Below the pieces are notes generated by a model. That model saw only the letters and a list, made by a program, of their open reading frames with translations, was not told the DNA's origin and made no database searches. The position numbers and the translations under genes were made by a program. Below, in pieces: positions 20,088 to 30,331 of a stretch of 64,000 nucleotides of DNA; the stretch's first letter is position 1; the number at the start of each line of letters is the position of its first letter. This stretch comes from Bowmanella sp. JS7-9 (GTDB taxonomy: Bacteria > Pseudomonadota > Gammaproteobacteria > Enterobacterales > Alteromonadaceae): assembly GCF_004329715.1 (NCBI RefSeq), contig NZ_JXSY01000018.1:310001-374000 (forward strand), read 5' to 3'.

Positions 20088-22109
20088 TCATACTCTAAAC
20101 TGCTGAATAGAGGCTTGTAACTCCTCTGCCAGTTTGGCCACTTCCTGGCTGCTATCTGCTGTTTGCTCAGCGCCTGTAGCAGTTTCTTCTGCAATGGAGA
20201 CAATATTCTCCAGTCGCTCACTAATCTCTTGCGATACACGATGTTGCTCTTGGGCCGATTGCTCAATCTGGGCACTGACATCGTAAGCGTGATGTACAGC
20301 GTCTGTAATCGAGTTCAGTGCGAGTGTGGCATTTTCTGTTTGGGTTACGCACACTTCGGCCTGACGTTGTCCCTGTTGCATTACAGAAACGGCTTTTTCG
20401 GCGCCAACCTGCAGCATTTCAATCATGGATTGAATTTCCTGCGTGCTTTGTTGGGTGCGGCTGGCAAGGGTGCGTACTTCATCTGCTACCACAGCAAAAC
20501 CTCGGCCTTGTTCGCCAGCCCTGGCAGCCTCAATCGCGGCGTTTAACGCCAGCAGGTTAGTTTGATCGGCAACGCCGCGGATAACATCCAGAATGCCACC
20601 GATGCTGGCACTGTCCTGATGTAATTTATTGATGACCTGCGCCGCCGCTTCTACTTCTTTGGCCAGGCTTAGGATGGTGTCTTTATTTTCGATTGAGATG
20701 GATTTGACCCGCTCAGCTTCGGCGTCTGCCTGTTTAATTTGCTGCAGCGTATCGATGGCATTGCGCGAGACAATCTCTGACGTGCTGTTCATCTCAGTCG
20801 TAGCCGTAGCGACCTGAGCAACCTGAGATTTTTGTTCCTGAATTGATACTGTCGTTTGTGCGGTTACTGCCGAGGTCTGTTCAGAGGCAGCAGCCAACTG
20901 TGCGGCGCGGCTACTGATACCGGCAATCAGGTTTTTCAGACTATCGATCAGGTTGTTACAGTTGCGTGCCAGATCACCAAATTCATCCTGTTTTGAGTCA
21001 TCCAGCTTGCGGGTCAGATCGCCGGCGGCAACCACGTTGAGCAGCTCGTTGACATTATTCAACGGCACAATAATGGCTCGCACTACGCGCCAGCCAATTA
21101 GCATGGCTGCAACGACAGCGATTACCATTACGATCAAGGTGATGGTTAAACCTTTGGATACTGAACTGTCGACACTGCCGGCAATTTGCTTGGCAAGGGT
21201 GTCCGATTGCTGCAGTAATAAATTCAGTTTTTCTGTCGCATCAGCAATATTTTGCTCTGATCTCACCAGAGCTTGTTGCGCGTCGGCTTGTTGCTTTAAG
21301 CGCAGTTTTTGTAACGCAATCAATCCTGTTGCGCCGCTAATATCCTGCTCGATGACTTTTAGTTTTTCATCCACATCAGCGAGCATTCCTGTAGGGTCGT
21401 TACCCGCCTGGCTGAGCATTTGTGCAAACCCTTCGGTAGCGCGGGTTAAGGTCAATCCGACTTCGTTACCCAGGGTTTCTGCACGGGTCGGGGTCGTAGT
21501 TTTGGCAAACTCATTTGAGACCGACACCAACGCCATCAATGCAGATTCAATATCAGAGCCGATCGAGGCAGCTTTGGTCAATTTAGCGCTATCGGCAACT
21601 TCATCGGCATCTGAAAAATCCAATAACAGGGTTGAAGTGTCATCGGCATTTTCTTCCAGAGAGTCCAGTTTATCGCGAATTTTCTTGGCACCGCTCAATA
21701 CGTTCTCACGCAGGGAGAACATCTGCTTGACGTTGTTTTGGTACTGACCGTAGCTATCTTCTATGCCTGCAACGTTCTGCAACATTTGTGGCTGATTGCG
21801 CAGCACGGTTTTTAATTGGCTTAGGCTACTTTCAAAGGTTTGTTGCACATTGGCAAAACGATTCAGGTGCTTATTTAATTCTGCTGATTCTTGCTCATAG
21901 TAGCCTTCAATGGTCAGCTTACTCATGGTTTGAAAGCTGGTTTTCAGATTCCCAGAATTATCCATAGTCGGAATGGCTATGGTATTGGCACGCTCATTAT
22001 CCGAGGAAATGGAGTTAAAATTGATTAAGGCGGAAATTCCAACCAGAAAGAGAGCAAGGATGATAACTGCGAAGCCGCCAATTACCCGAGTTGCGACAGT
22101 CAATTTCAT
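20088..22109 (-). CDS. Methyl-accepting chemotaxis protein
   Basis: 673 residues. TM1 is near residues 9-30, followed by a long periplasmic domain of about 280 residues that is mostly helical and rich in Gln, Leu and Ser; TM2 lies around 315-340 ([18 protein letters not shown]). A HAMP domain ([14 protein letters not shown] ... GDLTRKLDD) and the cytoplasmic signalling coiled coil follow. The hairpin tip is canonical ([19 protein letters not shown] then [19 protein letters not shown]). The periplasmic region resembles large helical-bimodular-type sensors, but no ligand can be named. There is no C-terminal CheR/CheB pentapeptide. No che genes are in the window, so this is an orphan receptor. 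Confidence 0.93.
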   Translation of the reverse strand: MKLTVATRVIGGFAVIILALFLVGISALINFNSISSDNERANTIAIPTMDNSGNLKTSFQTMSKLTIEGYYEQESAELNKHLNRFANVQQTFESSLSQLKTVLRNQPQMLQNVAGIEDSYGQYQNNVKQMFSLRENVLSGAKKIRDKLDSLEENADDTSTLLLDFSDADEVADSAKLTKAASIGSDIESALMALVSVSNEFAKTTTPTRAETLGNEVGLTLTRATEGFAQMLSQAGNDPTGMLADVDEKLKVIEQDISGATGLIALQKLRLKQQADAQQALVRSEQNIADATEKLNLLLQQSDTLAKQIAGSVDSSVSKGLTITLIVMVIAVVAAMLIGWRVVRAIIVPLNNVNELLNVVAAGDLTRKLDDSKQDEFGDLARNCNNLIDSLKNLIAGISSRAAQLAAASEQTSAVTAQTTVSIQEQKSQVAQVATATTEMNSTSEIVSRNAIDTLQQIKQADAEAERVKSISIENKDTILSLAKEVEAAAQVINKLHQDSASIGGILDVIRGVADQTNLLALNAAIEAARAGEQGRGFAVVADEVRTLASRTQQSTQEIQSMIEMLQVGAEKAVSVMQQGQRQAEVCVTQTENATLALNSITDAVHHAYDVSAQIEQSAQEQHRVSQEISERLENIVSIAEETATGAEQTADSSQEVAKLAEELQASIQQFRV

Positions 22110-22206
22110 GTTTAATCCGTCCTGTAAGTGCTAAGGGCAACAATAGAGTTATTATCCGGTTCTATTTATGTCGTAGCGCGCAAGGCTACGTAAACTCTAT
22201 CGTTGA

Positions 22207-22221
22207 GGTTCAGGTTGAACC
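22207..22221. repeat. Perfect inverted repeat upstream of the chemoreceptor gene
   Basis: GGTTCA-GGT-TGAACC, 15 bp with a 3-bp centre, about 100 bp upstream of the chemoreceptor start. No T run follows on either strand, so an operator is more likely than a terminator. Confidence 0.4.
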
Positions 22222-22282
22222 GTCTCGTCCTTGTATCGGTCACGCTTTAGGATACTTTATACCAAACTTGATGGATAAGAAA

Positions 22283-23089
22283 TCAGGCTTTCACGCTCAT
22301 GTATTTCATTCTGCCTAATTTTATCATAGTCAGTTTGCCGCCCCATACACAGCCTGTATCTAATCCCACATATTGTCTGTGATGGGTTTGGGTCTGCAGC
22401 GCTGCCCAATGTCCGAATAAAACGGTTTGGTGTTTTTTTAGCTGCTGGCCAGGGTGACGAAACCAGGGTACCAACGGGGCTGGAGCCTTTTCCGCTTGTG
22501 ACGTCCATTTAAAGTCCAGTTCACCGTTTGGGTAAACGAAGCGCATACGGGTCATAGCGTTGATAATAAAGCGAGCGCGCTCTATGCCGCTGAGGTCCTC
22601 GTGCCAGGAAGCTGGCCCCGGGTCATACATGCCAGATAAAAGGGAATGGTAGTTATCGCTTTGTAGCCAGTCAGACACTTCCTCACCAAGCGCAAGTGCC
22701 TGTTTAATCGACCAGCCGGGATACAGGCCTGCGTGCGTCAATAAAGTGCTTTTAACCGGTTTGAGCGCCAAAGGCTGCTGTCGCAACCACTGCACATATT
22801 CGCTGAGATAGGGGCTATCCAGAAGCTGGTCAAAGTGATCACTTTTTTTAGCGGGACGCACGCCAGCAGTAACGGCGAGAAAGTGTAAGTCGTGATTACC
22901 CAGTACGGTCTGAAAGCTATGGCCCAGTGAGATCAGATAATCCAAGGTTTTTAGTGGCTGGGTACCTCGACCAATCAGATCACCACACGCCCAGAGCTGG
23001 TCTTTTTTCGGGTTGAAATCAGCCTTTGCCAACAATCGTCGTAGTGGCTTGTAGCATCCCTGAATATCACCGACGACGTATACAGCCAT
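22283..23089 (-). CDS. apaH: Symmetrical bis(5'-nucleosyl)-tetraphosphatase
   Basis: 268 residues. Calcineurin-type phosphoesterase motifs: GDIQGC at residues 7-12, GDLIGRG at about 36, GNHDLH at about 64, LTHAG and FGHWAALQ. It hydrolyses Ap4A to two ADP and also removes Np4 caps from RNA. Its ATG overlaps the apaG stop by one base (TAATG), so translational coupling is likely. Last gene of the lptD-surA-pdxA-rsmA-apaG-apaH operon. Confidence 0.96.
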   Translation of the reverse strand: MAVYVVGDIQGCYKPLRRLLAKADFNPKKDQLWACGDLIGRGTQPLKTLDYLISLGHSFQTVLGNHDLHFLAVTAGVRPAKKSDHFDQLLDSPYLSEYVQWLRQQPLALKPVKSTLLTHAGLYPGWSIKQALALGEEVSDWLQSDNYHSLLSGMYDPGPASWHEDLSGIERARFIINAMTRMRFVYPNGELDFKWTSQAEKAPAPLVPWFRHPGQQLKKHQTVLFGHWAALQTQTHHRQYVGLDTGCVWGGKLTMIKLGRMKYMSVKA

Positions 23090-23451
23090 TAATTCAGAAA
23101 CTTCTCCGCGCGCAGGCTAAACACATTAATCGGCGCTTCGAAAGCCTTACCCTGTGGGTCCTGCATTTCATAAAAGCCCTGCATACTGCCGACCGGAGTA
23201 TCTAAAATTGCGCCACTGTTGTATTCGTAGCTTTCGCCTGGCTGAATCAGTGGTTGGTTGCCGACGACACCCGGGCCGCGCACTTCTGTTTGTTTGCCGT
23301 TTCCATCAGTGATTAGCCAATAGCGATTCAATAATTGCATAGGCTGATCAAAATGATTGGTGATAGTTACAAAATATACAAAGGCAAACTTACCTTCGCC
23401 AGCCACCGGGTGCTCCGGCAGATGTTTTGATACCACCGCCACATCAATCAT
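23089..23451 (-). CDS. apaG: ApaG (CorD) protein
   Basis: 120 residues. A fibronectin-III-like small protein recognised by [40 protein letters not shown] and [12 protein letters not shown]. Its biochemical role is not settled; loss affects Co2+ resistance and Mg2+ efflux in Salmonella. It overlaps rsmA by 4 nt and apaH by 1 nt. Confidence 0.96.
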   Translation of the reverse strand: MIDVAVVSKHLPEHPVAGEGKFAFVYFVTITNHFDQPMQLLNRYWLITDGNGKQTEVRGPGVVGNQPLIQPGESYEYNSGAILDTPVGSMQGFYEMQDPQGKAFEAPINVFSLRAEKFLN

Positions 23452-24263
23452 GCTTGTTCACCTATCGGCCCATGTTCAGCAACATAATTCGCAATCGAAA
23501 TAAATTGTGTCAGGCTCAGATTTTCTGCCCGCTCGGTTGGGTTTATCTCCAGCTTTTGCAATCCAGCTTCATCAATATAATTGGCCAAACTGTTACGTAA
23601 GGTTTTACGACGCTGACCGAATGCTGCGCTGCACACGGCGTTTAACAGGGATACGTCTTTCGCTAACAATTGGTCCGCAGGCTTCGGGATGAGTCTGACT
23701 ACCGCAGAGTCAACCTTGGGGGCCGGTTTAAACGCACCGGGCGGGACCTGCAATACCGGCATCACTTTACAAAAATATTGAGCCATCACAGATAAGCGTC
23801 CATAGGCTTTACTGCCAGGACCCGCGGCCAGACGATCCACGACTTCTTTTTGCAACATGAAATGCATATCGCTGACCGTATCGTGGAACGAGAACAAGTG
23901 AAACATCAGTGGTGTGGAGATGTTGTACGGCAGGTTACCGAATATACGCAATGTCCCTTTTTCCTGCAAAGAGGCGAAGTCAAACTTCATCGCATCGGTT
24001 TCGATGACAGTCAGTTTATTTTGCAAGAATGGATGGCTGCGCAGGCGTTCAGCCAGATCCCGGTCTAATTCGACCACAGTTAACTGATCAACTTGCTCAC
24101 ACACAGGCTCAGTCAGTGCGCCCAAGCCCGGACCGATTTCAATCAGATTTTCACCATTTTTCGGATTAATCGCCGAAACGATCTGATCGATAACATAGGG
24201 ATCGTGTAAAAAGTTCTGACCAAAGCGCTTTCGCGCCGTGTGACCTAGATGGGTTTTACTCAT
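23448..24263 (-). CDS. rsmA: 16S rRNA (adenine1518/1519-N6)-dimethyltransferase
   Basis: 271 residues. Rossmann methyltransferase: [11 protein letters not shown] at the N terminus, motif [26 protein letters not shown], and the catalytic [12 protein letters not shown] (NLPY, motif IV). It dimethylates two adenines at the 3' end of 16S rRNA; loss gives kasugamycin resistance. It overlaps pdxA and apaG by 4 nt on either side. Confidence 0.97.
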   Translation of the reverse strand: MSKTHLGHTARKRFGQNFLHDPYVIDQIVSAINPKNGENLIEIGPGLGALTEPVCEQVDQLTVVELDRDLAERLRSHPFLQNKLTVIETDAMKFDFASLQEKGTLRIFGNLPYNISTPLMFHLFSFHDTVSDMHFMLQKEVVDRLAAGPGSKAYGRLSVMAQYFCKVMPVLQVPPGAFKPAPKVDSAVVRLIPKPADQLLAKDVSLLNAVCSAAFGQRRKTLRNSLANYIDEAGLQKLEINPTERAENLSLTQFISIANYVAEHGPIGEQA

Positions 24264-25237
24264 TGACGTTTTTTCACTAATTCAATTGCTTGTTCAATCG
24301 CACAAAGCAGGCTGCCGGGATCAGCAGTACCACTGCCGGCAATATCCAGCGCGGTGCCGTGGTCGACTGACGTACGGATAAATGGTAGCCCCAGCGTTAT
24401 ATTCACTGAACGACCAAAACCTTTGTATTTTAATACAGGTAAGCCCTGATCATGATACATCGCCAGTACAACATCCGCATTTTGCAGATATTTAGGCTGA
24501 AACAGGCTGTCTGCTGGCAATGGACCAGTTAAAAGTAAGCCTTCGGAGCGCAGTTGTTCCAGAGTAGGAATAATGACATCCAGTTCTTCACGCCCCAGAT
24601 GGCCGTCCTCTCCGGCATGAGGGTTAAGCCCACACACCAGAATATGAGGCTGTTCGATACCAAATTTACTGCGCATATCCTGATGTACAATGCGCAGAAT
24701 ACTGGTTAACCGCTCCGGTGTAATGGCTCTGGAAACGTAGGCAAGGGGTATATGGGTAGTGGCAAGGGTAACCCGCAGACCCTCTGTGGCCAGCATCATT
24801 ACCACCTGAGCGGTATTGGACTCAGTGGCAAAAAATTCAGTGTGCCCACTAAAGGAAATGCCGCCTTTGTTAATGATGCCTTTGTGCACAGGCCCGGTAA
24901 CAACAGCCTGATATTCATCTCGCATATTAGCGTTGCAGGCCTGGCGGAGTGTTTCCACCACATAAGTACCGTTTGCCGCGTCTAACTGGCCAGCGGTGAC
25001 GCTGGCGGCAGCCGGAATATGCTGAACAAATAGCTCCCCTTGCTTGGCTAAACGGTTGCCGACCTGCTCTATATCGGTCAGGCTAACATTAAGGCCGAGC
25101 ACCTGAGCACGTTCGGCGAGCATGTTACGGTCTGCAAACATCACAAGCTGCACCGGCCAGGTTTGCCCGGCCAGCTGCAAGCAAAGGTCCGGGCCGATGC
25201 CAGCTGGCTCGCCCGGGGTTACCGCGATTCTTATCAC
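24260..25237 (-). CDS. pdxA: 4-hydroxythreonine-4-phosphate dehydrogenase
   Basis: 325 residues. Family signatures: [12 protein letters not shown] at the start, [11 protein letters not shown]-like [40 protein letters not shown] and [16 protein letters not shown], including metal-binding His residues. It oxidises 4-phosphohydroxy-L-threonine in de novo pyridoxal phosphate synthesis. The start is a GTG at 25235-25237, three bases after the surA stop, with GAG about 6 nt upstream. It sits between surA and rsmA as in E. coli. Confidence 0.96.
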   Translation of the reverse strand: MIRIAVTPGEPAGIGPDLCLQLAGQTWPVQLVMFADRNMLAERAQVLGLNVSLTDIEQVGNRLAKQGELFVQHIPAAASVTAGQLDAANGTYVVETLRQACNANMRDEYQAVVTGPVHKGIINKGGISFSGHTEFFATESNTAQVVMMLATEGLRVTLATTHIPLAYVSRAITPERLTSILRIVHQDMRSKFGIEQPHILVCGLNPHAGEDGHLGREELDVIIPTLEQLRSEGLLLTGPLPADSLFQPKYLQNADVVLAMYHDQGLPVLKYKGFGRSVNITLGLPFIRTSVDHGTALDIAGSGTADPGSLLCAIEQAIELVKKRQ

Positions 25238-25240
25238 AGA

Positions 25241-26524
25241 TTACTCGCTAACGATTTCGACATAGGCTTCGTCACGCATTTCACGCAACCAGGCATCGCT
25301 TTCTTCAGCAAATTTACGCTTGAATAACATCTCGTAAGCCTGATCCTGTTTCAGTTTTTCACTGCCATCCTGCATGCGGCGGTCAAGCAGTTGGATCAAG
25401 TGCCAGCCAAATTGACTGCGAACCGGTTGAGAGTATTCGCCTTTGTCCAACGTGGCTAAAGCTTTGGAGAACTCAGGTACAAAGACTTTCGGTTCGGTCC
25501 AACCCAGATCGCCACCTTTTAATGCTGAGCCGGTATCTTCGGAATGTTCTTTGGCCAGCGTGGCAAAGTCTGCTTCACCGGCAATGAGTTTGGCGCGGAA
25601 GTCCAGCAGCATATCCTGGGCTTTTTTGTCGCTTAAGATTACAGACGGTTTAATCAGAATATGGCGCGCATTTACCTGCTCGACGTCAACGGTTTGTTGC
25701 CCACGCAGGTCGAGAATTTTCAGAATGTGGAAACCTGCACCGCTGCGAATAGGACCAATCAAATCACCGGCTTTCTTGCCCTGCACAGCTTCGGCAAACA
25801 GAGTCGGCATTTCATTGATATTCATCCAGCCCATGTCACCGCCATCCAGCGCTTTAGAGCCCGCAGAGGAAGCAACGGCAATTTTTGCAAAATCGGAACC
25901 GTTGTTCAGTAATTCAATAACTTTACCTGCACGTTCACGTTCTGCTTCAATTTCCTCAGTACTTGGCTGTGACGGCAACCCAATCAGAATGTGACCTAAA
26001 TGATACTCAACCTGACTATCACCCTGTTCACTGATAAGTTTTACCAGCCCTTCGACTTCTTGTGGCGTGATGTATATCCGTCGACGCACGTTCGCCCGTC
26101 GTACTTCACCGGTGATCATCTGGGTGCGAATTTCTTCGCGATACTCATCATAGCTAATGCCCTGACTCGCCAGTGCCTCAACTAACTGTTCCAGAGAAAT
26201 ACCTTGTTCTTGCGCCAGTCCGCTTATGGTTTGATCTAACTGTGGATCGCTGACCTGAATGCCCATGCGCTCAGCCATTTGCATTTGCAGACTATTCAGA
26301 ATCAGGCGTTCGATGGCCTGGGTGCGCAGCACGGTGTCAGATGGCAGTTGCTGATTCTGTTGCTCAGCGTTGCGTTTAACATCGTCGACCAAAGCCTGAA
26401 TCTGGCTTTCCAGTACAACACCCTGATTAACGATAACGGCGATTTTGTCCAGTTCCACCGGTTTGGCCAGTGAGAGGAAAGTTGTCGCCGCCATGGCAAG
26501 TGTAAGTAATATTTTTGTTTTCAT
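25241..26524 (-). CDS. surA: Periplasmic chaperone / peptidyl-prolyl isomerase SurA
   Basis: 427 residues. Signal peptide (to about LAKPVE), the SurA N-terminal chaperone domain (LDKIAVIVNQGVVLESQI), and two parvulin domains: first from about 175 (YHLGHILIGLP; GGDMGWM), second from about 285 (VNARHILIKPS; GGDLGWTEP). It escorts outer-membrane proteins, including LptD encoded just upstream, to the Bam complex. 7 bp downstream of lptD. Confidence 0.96.
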   Translation of the reverse strand: MKTKILLTLAMAATTFLSLAKPVELDKIAVIVNQGVVLESQIQALVDDVKRNAEQQNQQLPSDTVLRTQAIERLILNSLQMQMAERMGIQVSDPQLDQTISGLAQEQGISLEQLVEALASQGISYDEYREEIRTQMITGEVRRANVRRRIYITPQEVEGLVKLISEQGDSQVEYHLGHILIGLPSQPSTEEIEAERERAGKVIELLNNGSDFAKIAVASSAGSKALDGGDMGWMNINEMPTLFAEAVQGKKAGDLIGPIRSGAGFHILKILDLRGQQTVDVEQVNARHILIKPSVILSDKKAQDMLLDFRAKLIAGEADFATLAKEHSEDTGSALKGGDLGWTEPKVFVPEFSKALATLDKGEYSQPVRSQFGWHLIQLLDRRMQDGSEKLKQDQAYEMLFKRKFAEESDAWLREMRDEAYVEIVSE

Positions 26525-26531
26525 AATTCGA

Positions 26532-28736
26532 TTATTTATTCAGGAAATAGGGTTGGCGATAGCCAAATAAACCATCGTTTAACAGGTCGCGGCGGCTCTT
26601 ACTTTGCCCCATACCTTTAAACACAAACTTCAGGGAAATACCCGATTCAAACTCATTGGTACTTTGCTGGCCGAGGGCATCGAAGCGGTTGTTTAAGTAA
26701 CGCTCAACCACAAATTGCAGTGCCCAGCAGCAGGATTCGTATTGTATCCCAGCGTAGGATTCAATAGTACGATGTCTGCGTGCATCTTTAAACCACCGAC
26801 CGACAGCATACCAGCTTCCCTGTATCGGCCACGAGGCAGTTACTCCCCATTGGTCAATTTTTTCTTCTGATAGTTCCCGCACATAGCGATGGGAAACCTG
26901 AATCAATTGCTCTTCGTTTTTCCGATATTCCAGCGTGATATGACTTTTGCTGACCTGATTGTTATCACTGTTAAGTTGCAATCCAGAAGTAAAAAACCAG
27001 CGGCGTGAAGCGCGCCAATCAAGCTCAGCAGCCAGTTCGGAACGGTCACCCTGTGTTTCTAAGTCAGTGACCTGATTCTCCGACAGGTAAAAGATTTGTG
27101 CGAGGCTCACGCGCAGAAATTCAGCGTTATTTTCATCCAGCCAGCGGCTGGTAATCCCCATTGTGAGCTGATTGGAGTCGGAAAATCGATCCGGTCCGGT
27201 AAACTCGTGCCCGCGGAACAGACCCTGATAGTCAGTCAATAATCGCGCGGTATCATAAAAGCCTATGCCGGACTGATCATCATAACTGGTGTACAAATAC
27301 TGCAGCCGAGGCTCGAGGGTTTGTTTGCCGTTGGCGCCGAACAGGTTTGAGTCGCGTTCGAAATTTAACGCGCCGTATAAGCGCAACCGGCCTAAGGTGC
27401 GGCTGACTTTATCGTCTAACCCGCTGATATCCGTCTGTTCCTGCCAGTAATTGGTTTGCAGCACGCTGGCCTTGGCAGAAAACTCCCCCCAAGGGGCCCA
27501 GTAATTCCACAGCAATGCCGGAACAACGTGTAAACGCGTGGCTGCAGGGCTTAATTCATTGCGACTATCAAAGCGGGCCAGTTCAGTCTGCCAGTCCAGT
27601 TCAAACCCTGCGCTTAATGGGTAATTGTAACCCAAACGCAGTTCCGGCATGGCGCGATAGCTATCAGGGTGGGCACCAATAATCGCAAAATCCCGCAGAG
27701 CCGCACTAAAGGTAAAATTATCATCCAGATAACGTACGGTCAGGCTTCGGTCTAAATGGGTATCTGCACGGTTATAGAAATCGCTGCCCAGATCGACAAT
27801 ATAGTTATCATCACTCAAACCATTCAGATCCAGTGATGCCCGCCAGTTGTCATTTAATTTGCTAAATTGCTGCCAACGATAAAAATAGCGGACTTCATCG
27901 GAGTCGTAGGTCGTGTCGCTGGGCAGATATTCAAGGTCCATTTGTCCTGCATGCTGACGGGTCAGATAGCGGAATTCTGTTTGTAATTGGGTACCCCGTT
28001 TACTCATCATACGAGGTGTGAGGGTCATGTCGTAGTTATCTGCAAGATTCCAGTAAAATGGCTGCAAATAGCTGAAGCCGATACTGTCATTGCTTTTAAA
28101 GCGAGGTGTCAGCAAGCCCGATTGGCGACGGTCTGTAACGGGAAAGGTGAAGTAAGGCAAATACAGCACAGGTACATCAAACAGATAAAAGCGGGTGTGC
28201 CACGCCTCACCCCAGATCTTGCCGGGGCGTAAACTGATTTCACTGGCAACCATGCGCCAATCTTCACCGCCGGCCGGGCAGGTGGTAAAGCTCACATCAC
28301 TAAGCTCAATTCCTTGTTGCTTGTTAAGGGCGATTTGGCCGGCTTCGCCTCGCCCGGTGAAACTCAGCATCTGATACTGGGTGTCATCCAGCTGTAATTC
28401 ACCTGATTGCAGATTCACTACAACGCCATCACTGCTGACCAGAATCTTGTTGTCTTCGAACGTGATATTGCCATTGGCTTGCAGGCTTTGTTGCTCTTTA
28501 TCCAGACTGGCAGCCTCTGCTTTGATCAGGCTGGAGTCAGTCAGAATTTCGACATTGCCACTGAATGAGGCGAGCTGATCACGGATCACCTCGGTTTGAT
28601 TGGCTTTCACTTCGATACCGCTGTTTTTCGCCCTGAATTCAACTGCTTCAGGGGGCGGGGCTTCACACTGCGCCTGCGCCGCAACCTGCGTGCTGAACAG
28701 GGACAAGATTGCCAGTGTGTAAAACGGTTTTTGCAA
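26532..28736 (-). CDS. lptD: LPS-assembly protein LptD
   Basis: 734 residues. Signal peptide ending about QVAAQ, then an OstA/LptA-like jellyroll N-terminal domain (EVKANQTEVIRDQLASFSGN) and a 26-strand type barrel with VTDRRQSGLLTPRF. The disulfide cysteines of the family are visible: Cys24, one in TTCPAGG near 154 and the adjacent CC pair in YESCCWAL near 676. With LptE it inserts LPS in the outer leaflet. The start is a TTG (28734-28736) with AGGA 6 nt upstream; no ATG exists that keeps the signal peptide, so the TTG start is well supported. First gene of the operon. Confidence 0.95.
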   Translation of the reverse strand: MQKPFYTLAILSLFSTQVAAQAQCEAPPPEAVEFRAKNSGIEVKANQTEVIRDQLASFSGNVEILTDSSLIKAEAASLDKEQQSLQANGNITFEDNKILVSSDGVVVNLQSGELQLDDTQYQMLSFTGRGEAGQIALNKQQGIELSDVSFTTCPAGGEDWRMVASEISLRPGKIWGEAWHTRFYLFDVPVLYLPYFTFPVTDRRQSGLLTPRFKSNDSIGFSYLQPFYWNLADNYDMTLTPRMMSKRGTQLQTEFRYLTRQHAGQMDLEYLPSDTTYDSDEVRYFYRWQQFSKLNDNWRASLDLNGLSDDNYIVDLGSDFYNRADTHLDRSLTVRYLDDNFTFSAALRDFAIIGAHPDSYRAMPELRLGYNYPLSAGFELDWQTELARFDSRNELSPAATRLHVVPALLWNYWAPWGEFSAKASVLQTNYWQEQTDISGLDDKVSRTLGRLRLYGALNFERDSNLFGANGKQTLEPRLQYLYTSYDDQSGIGFYDTARLLTDYQGLFRGHEFTGPDRFSDSNQLTMGITSRWLDENNAEFLRVSLAQIFYLSENQVTDLETQGDRSELAAELDWRASRRWFFTSGLQLNSDNNQVSKSHITLEYRKNEEQLIQVSHRYVRELSEEKIDQWGVTASWPIQGSWYAVGRWFKDARRHRTIESYAGIQYESCCWALQFVVERYLNNRFDALGQQSTNEFESGISLKFVFKGMGQSKSRRDLLNDGLFGYRQPYFLNK

Positions 28737-28896
28737 AGTGATTCCTAACCAATATCTGATGAAATTAACTGGTGGCAGATTGTAAGGGTTACGCCGTGAA
28801 TTACCAACACTTATCCGGCCTTGTGCTTTGGTGGTTTACCCGGTTATTCCCATCACGGCATAATGATGTCGCATTACAGGCTATGGGACGTTAATT

Positions 28897-29718
28897 ATGT
28901 GGGGAAAGCTATTCGGGGCGATGTTTGGTTTTATGTTCGCCAAAATTCCCGGATTGATCCTGGGGGTCATCGTTGGGCACATGTTCGACCGCGGCTATGC
29001 GGCGGACTTTAATCGTGCGGGTGGATTTGGCCGATTATTTGGTGAGCAGGATGAATTGAAATCCCAGGCGATTTTTTTCCACGCATTGTTTGCTGTGATG
29101 GGGCATGTGGCCAAGGCCAGTGGACGGGTAACCGAACAGGAAATTCGCATGGCCACTAGTCTGATGGACCAAATGCAGTTGTTTGGTGAAAAACGCCGTG
29201 AAGCGCAGCAGGCCTTCAAAGAAGGTAAGGGCAGCGACTTTCCACTTAAGCAAATATTACGGGAGTTTCGTACATCCTGTTTTGGTCGTCATGATGTGAT
29301 GCAGATCTTTCTGGAGATTTTGATCCAGGCTGCGTTTGCGGATGGTGAATTACACCCAAAAGAAGTGCAGGTATTAGAAACGGCCGCAGGCGAACTTGGG
29401 TTTTCGGTAACCCAACTGCGCCACTTGCTGAATATGTATGAAGCGGAACTGCGTTTTCGCCAGCATCAGGGTCAGCAACGCCAGCGTACACAGGCGTACA
29501 GTGCGCAACAACAACTGAGCGATGCGTACAAAATATTAGGCTGTCAAAGTAATAGCAGTGACGCGGAGATCAAAAAAGCTTATCGGAAGCTCATGGCGCA
29601 GCACCATCCGGACAAACTGGCGTCGAAAGGTCTGCCACCTGAAGCCCTGGAAATGGCTAAAATCAAAACCCAGGACATTCAGGCTGCCTATGAGCGGGTC
29701 AGACAAACCCGCAATTGA
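28897..29718 (+). CDS. djlA: Co-chaperone DjlA
   Basis: 273 residues. One N-terminal transmembrane helix with GxxxG-type spacing (GAMFGFMFAKIPGLILGVIVGHMFD), here cited as residues 7-31, a TerB-like central domain (QAIFFHALFAVMGHVAKASG; ADGELHPKE) and a C-terminal J domain with the HPD motif in AQHHPDKLAS. It anchors DnaK action at the inner membrane and activates Rcs signalling in enterobacteria. Divergent from lptD as in E. coli. Confidence 0.95.
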   Translation: MWGKLFGAMFGFMFAKIPGLILGVIVGHMFDRGYAADFNRAGGFGRLFGEQDELKSQAIFFHALFAVMGHVAKASGRVTEQEIRMATSLMDQMQLFGEKRREAQQAFKEGKGSDFPLKQILREFRTSCFGRHDVMQIFLEILIQAAFADGELHPKEVQVLETAAGELGFSVTQLRHLLNMYEAELRFRQHQGQQRQRTQAYSAQQQLSDAYKILGCQSNSSDAEIKKAYRKLMAQHHPDKLASKGLPPEALEMAKIKTQDIQAAYERVRQTRN

Positions 29719-29720
29719 CG

Positions 29721-30317
29721 TTAGTTACTTTTTACCACCCGCGCTTTTATCAGCATGACGGGTTGCACCGGCACATCGTTCCAGCCCAGTGTGTCATCAA
29801 AACGGGTTTCCACCTGGGCCATTTTGTCGACTACATCCATGCCTTCGACAACACTACCGAATACCGCGTAACCCCATGTGCGGCCCGGATCAAGGCTGTC
29901 GTTATCCGCCACATTGATAAAAAACTGTCGGCCCGCCGAATGAGGTTGATTCTGGCGTGCCATGGCAATGGTATAAAGCGTGTTTTTTTCGCCGTTGCCA
30001 GACTCGTTAAAAATACTTTCATACACAGGTAGTTCTTTCATCTCGGCATCATAGCCGCCACCTTGCACCACAAAGTCGGGAATGATGCGGTGAAACACCG
30101 TGTTGTCATAGGCGCTGTTGGCCACATAACGCAAAAAGTTGTTGGTGGTGATCGGAGCCTTGTAGCGATTCAACTCGACAACGATGACGCCCATGCTGGT
30201 CTCCAACCGTACCTTCGGGTACAGGTTGTCCGCATCAACCCGTGCGCCGTCTTTAACTTCGACGGCACCAACCAGACTACTAAACAATAGTGAAACAAGT
30301 ACGAGTAGTTTTTTCAT
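29721..30317 (-). CDS. Periplasmic cyclophilin-type peptidyl-prolyl cis-trans isomerase
   Basis: 198 residues with a signal peptide (MKKLLVLVSLLFSSLVGAVE). The cyclophilin core is present: VELNRYKAPITTNNFLRYV, FHRIIPDFVVQGGGY (catalytic Arg in FHRIIP), MARQNQPHSAGRQFFIN and FGSVVEGMDVVDK. It catalyses proline isomerisation in exported proteins; PpiA is the nearest E. coli equivalent, but orthology is not certain. AAGGAGAGACGCC precedes the ATG and the gene is 14 nt behind rlmG, so the two are probably one transcript. Confidence 0.93.
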   Translation of the reverse strand: MKKLLVLVSLLFSSLVGAVEVKDGARVDADNLYPKVRLETSMGVIVVELNRYKAPITTNNFLRYVANSAYDNTVFHRIIPDFVVQGGGYDAEMKELPVYESIFNESGNGEKNTLYTIAMARQNQPHSAGRQFFINVADNDSLDPGRTWGYAVFGSVVEGMDVVDKMAQVETRFDDTLGWNDVPVQPVMLIKARVVKSN

Positions 30318-30331
30318 GGCGTCTCTCCTTT

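Noticed and set aside
20953-21747. 264-codon open frame on the plus strand
   Set aside because: Shadow of the chemoreceptor gene on the other strand; composition is Ser/Ala-rich without domain features.
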